From contig PUHO01000001.1 in assembly GCA_002995645.1 (NCBI GenBank), forward strand, positions 1 to 64,000: 64,000 nucleotides of DNA, in the 5' to 3' direction. Position 1 is the first letter of the stretch. Every line of letters begins with the position of its first letter. Below are positions 62,713 to 64,000 of the stretch, one piece after another. This DNA is from SAR324 cluster bacterium. GTDB taxonomy: Bacteria; SAR324; XYD2-FULL-50-16; HCM1. Made by a program: the position numbers and the translations under genes. Below the pieces are notes generated by a model that saw nothing but the letters and a program-made list of their open reading frames with translations, did no database searches and was not told where the DNA came from.

Positions 62713-64000
62713 CTAACGTTTCATTTGTATTGTATCAGCTAAGATCTCATCTGAGGTCGTTACTACTTTAGCGCTTGCTTGGAAAGCCCTTTGTCCTTCA
62801 ATCATATTCACAAATTGTTCAGAAAGTTGGACGTTTGATTTTTCTAAGGTTTTAGAATGTACTGTTGCCATGCCATTCTTGCCTGGATCGTCTATGATTG
62901 GTTTCCCTGATTTAAAGCTTTCTGCATAACGATTATTGCCCAGTGTAGTAAGTTCTTCTTGCGCTTTAAATTTACTTAACACAACACGACCGAGTTGTTT
63001 AACTCTACCAGAGTTAAAAGAGCCGTCTATTGTACCGTCATCATGTATATAAATACCTTCTAACTGTCCGGTTGTAAAGCCGTCTGCATTAAGGTCATGA
63101 ATAGCAAAATCAGATGAAAATTGTGTCATGCCGTCTACGCCGCTACGTGTATCAAGCGGATCGTTTGGATTACTTCCTTTTCCAAATCTAAAACCAATTA
63201 CTTGCGGACTATTTGGATTCATACCGGCAAAAGTAAAACTAACTTGCGAAGGTTTTGTAGGATCTGCTTTTTGTGCTCTTTGCATAATAAAACGATTCTG
63301 TTGCTGTATCGCGCCCGGTTGCCCTGCTTGTGCTTGCGTTAGAGCTGGCGCCTGTTGTCCGCCTTGCCCTTGTTGTTGCTGTTGTTGTACCATCACGCCC
63401 GGGATATCTTGTACTAAACGACCTTTAGGAGAGAACTGCAAAAAGCCACCACCGACGGCAATCTTAGCGCCGGGAACGCCACTTGGCAAATCTTCGCCGT
63501 CTATTAAAGCCATCCATTGCCATTGATCTTTAATCTCTGTTCCCGCTACAGGCTGTCCTGTTTGGGGATCCGTTTGCGGCGGTTGGTCTTTTAGCTTTCT
63601 ATAGGCTAGTGTGACTGTGTGTTCTTTTCCTTTAGCATCATATACGGTTGTAGTAGACGTAAAGTTATACATTTCTGGAAGTACGTTTTCATAATCTACC
63701 TCCACACTTGGTGGTGTTGCATTCGAGTCGAGATTAGCAGAAACGTTTACCCCTGTATTTTCTTCTACGCCGTCTTTTGTTGCTACTGGCGGATCAATTT
63801 GATTTAGTATGTTAACCCGCTTCATCTTGCCTGTGCTTTCTTTTGTTTTTGGATCTACGTCGCGAACCATTAAGTAATCACCGTCTGTTGTAACAAGATA
63901 ACCTTCTTTATCATAAGTAAACTTACCGTCTCGTGTATAGGAAATTTTACCTGCTTTACTTTTAACAGTAAAAAAACCGTTGCCGTCTAGTGCTAGATCT
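62713..64000 (-). CDS. flgE: Flagellar hook protein FlgE, 5' part outside window
   Basis: About 429 codons, open to the window edge with no start. The visible N-terminal piece LALDGNGFFTVKSKAG is the conserved FlgE/FlgF-type core. A variable outer region contains a Gln/Gly-rich insert (QQQQQQGQGG, near 63330-63390). The C-terminus LEKSNVQLSEQFVNMIEGQRAFQASAKVVTTSDEIL is the hook-core helix. It forms the flagellar hook outside the cell, polymerising on the rod. No Cys is present in the visible part, unlike the cross-linked spirochaete FlgE. It supports a flagellated host together with fliM. Confidence 0.93.
   Translation of the reverse strand, partial: DLALDGNGFFTVKSKAGKISYTRDGKFTYDKEGYLVTTDGDYLMVRDVDPKTKESTGKMKRVNILNQIDPPVATKDGVEENTGVNVSANLDSNATPPSVEVDYENVLPEMYNFTSTTTVYDAKGKEHTVTLAYRKLKDQPPQTDPQTGQPVAGTEIKDQWQWMALIDGEDLPSGVPGAKIAVGGGFLQFSPKGRLVQDIPGVMVQQQQQQGQGGQQAPALTQAQAGQPGAIQQQNRFIMQRAQKADPTKPSQVSFTFAGMNPNSPQVIGFRFGKGSNPNDPLDTRSGVDGMTQFSSDFAIHDLNADGFTTGQLEGIYIHDDGTIDGSFNSGRVKQLGRVVLSKFKAQEELTTLGNNRYAESFKSGKPIIDDPGKNGMATVHSKTLEKSNVQLSEQFVNMIEGQRAFQASAKVVTTSDEILADTIQMKR

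Noticed and set aside
1..64000. tRNA, rRNA, transposase, integrase or phage genes
   Set aside because: Every gap above about 75 bases was read, and none shows a cloverleaf-like GC-rich block or the coding of such proteins.

Overview
The window is a 64-kb piece of an A+T-rich bacterial chromosome, densely coded except for its first 3.2 kb. The organism looks like an anaerobic, flagellated, Gram-negative bacterium. Evidence: a FrdCAB fumarate reductase very close to the Wolinella/Desulfovibrio type, FliM and FlgE, several lipoproteins, MltA and an AMIN-type amidase. FliM carries the proteobacterial IIRGRMPTLEIIHDRF-type segment, not the spirochaete or epsilonproteobacterial form. Together with ftsH-folP order, type III glutamine synthetase and the TPR-AMIN-amidase architecture, this points to a deltaproteobacterium (Desulfobacterota, perhaps Desulfovibrionales-like). 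That placement is inference from remembered families. No rRNA, tRNA, CRISPR array, transposase or prophage gene was seen.

Layout. 1-3000: gene-free; an AT-rich stretch with a perfect 12-bp hairpin, then a ~2.2-kb mosaic of interspersed same-orientation repeats (about 11 copies of one ~55-bp module and nearly 30 of a ~25-bp module). 3001-6545: iron uptake (DtxR-type regulator with FeoA-like tail, feoB, two DtxR-box-like sites) and a decayed copy of the feoB tail. 6546-15020: cdaA-cdaR (c-di-AMP), fliM, pyrG, a CPBP membrane protease and two lipoproteins. 15034-21190 (minus strand): frdCAB-ubiX-ABC ATPase-HAD hydrolase, plus a duplicated HAD tail. 21549-29355: FKBP isomerase, radical SAM protein, mutS, amidase, lipoprotein. 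29356-33722 (minus): recJ, a zinc-ribbon helical-repeat protein and a duplicated recJ tail.

34018-45532: purine genes (a PurD-PurE fusion, purN, purA), HU, hemJ, TPR lipoprotein, polyprenyl synthase, mltA, queG, ROK kinase and glnN. 45541-56281 (minus): DUF815 ATPase-ftsH-folP-dnaB-dciA-rsmA-CheA-like kinase-hydrolase, ending in two decayed copies of the hydrolase tail. 56722-62559: grpE-dnaK-dnaJ, an NAD-kinase-like gene and prs. 62713-64000 (minus): 3' part of flgE.

Themes. Metabolism combines fumarate respiration, ferrous iron uptake, heme and isoprenoid steps, purine/CTP/PRPP synthesis and folate. Cell-envelope enzymes and lipoproteins are frequent, and the lipoboxes end in Ser-Cys. The most unusual features are genomic: four separate loci carry tandem copies of a gene's 3' end, an 8-bp microsatellite lies between two divergent genes, an in-frame minisatellite encodes a ~127-residue acidic tract in a CheA-like kinase, and a large modular repeat array sits at the left end.
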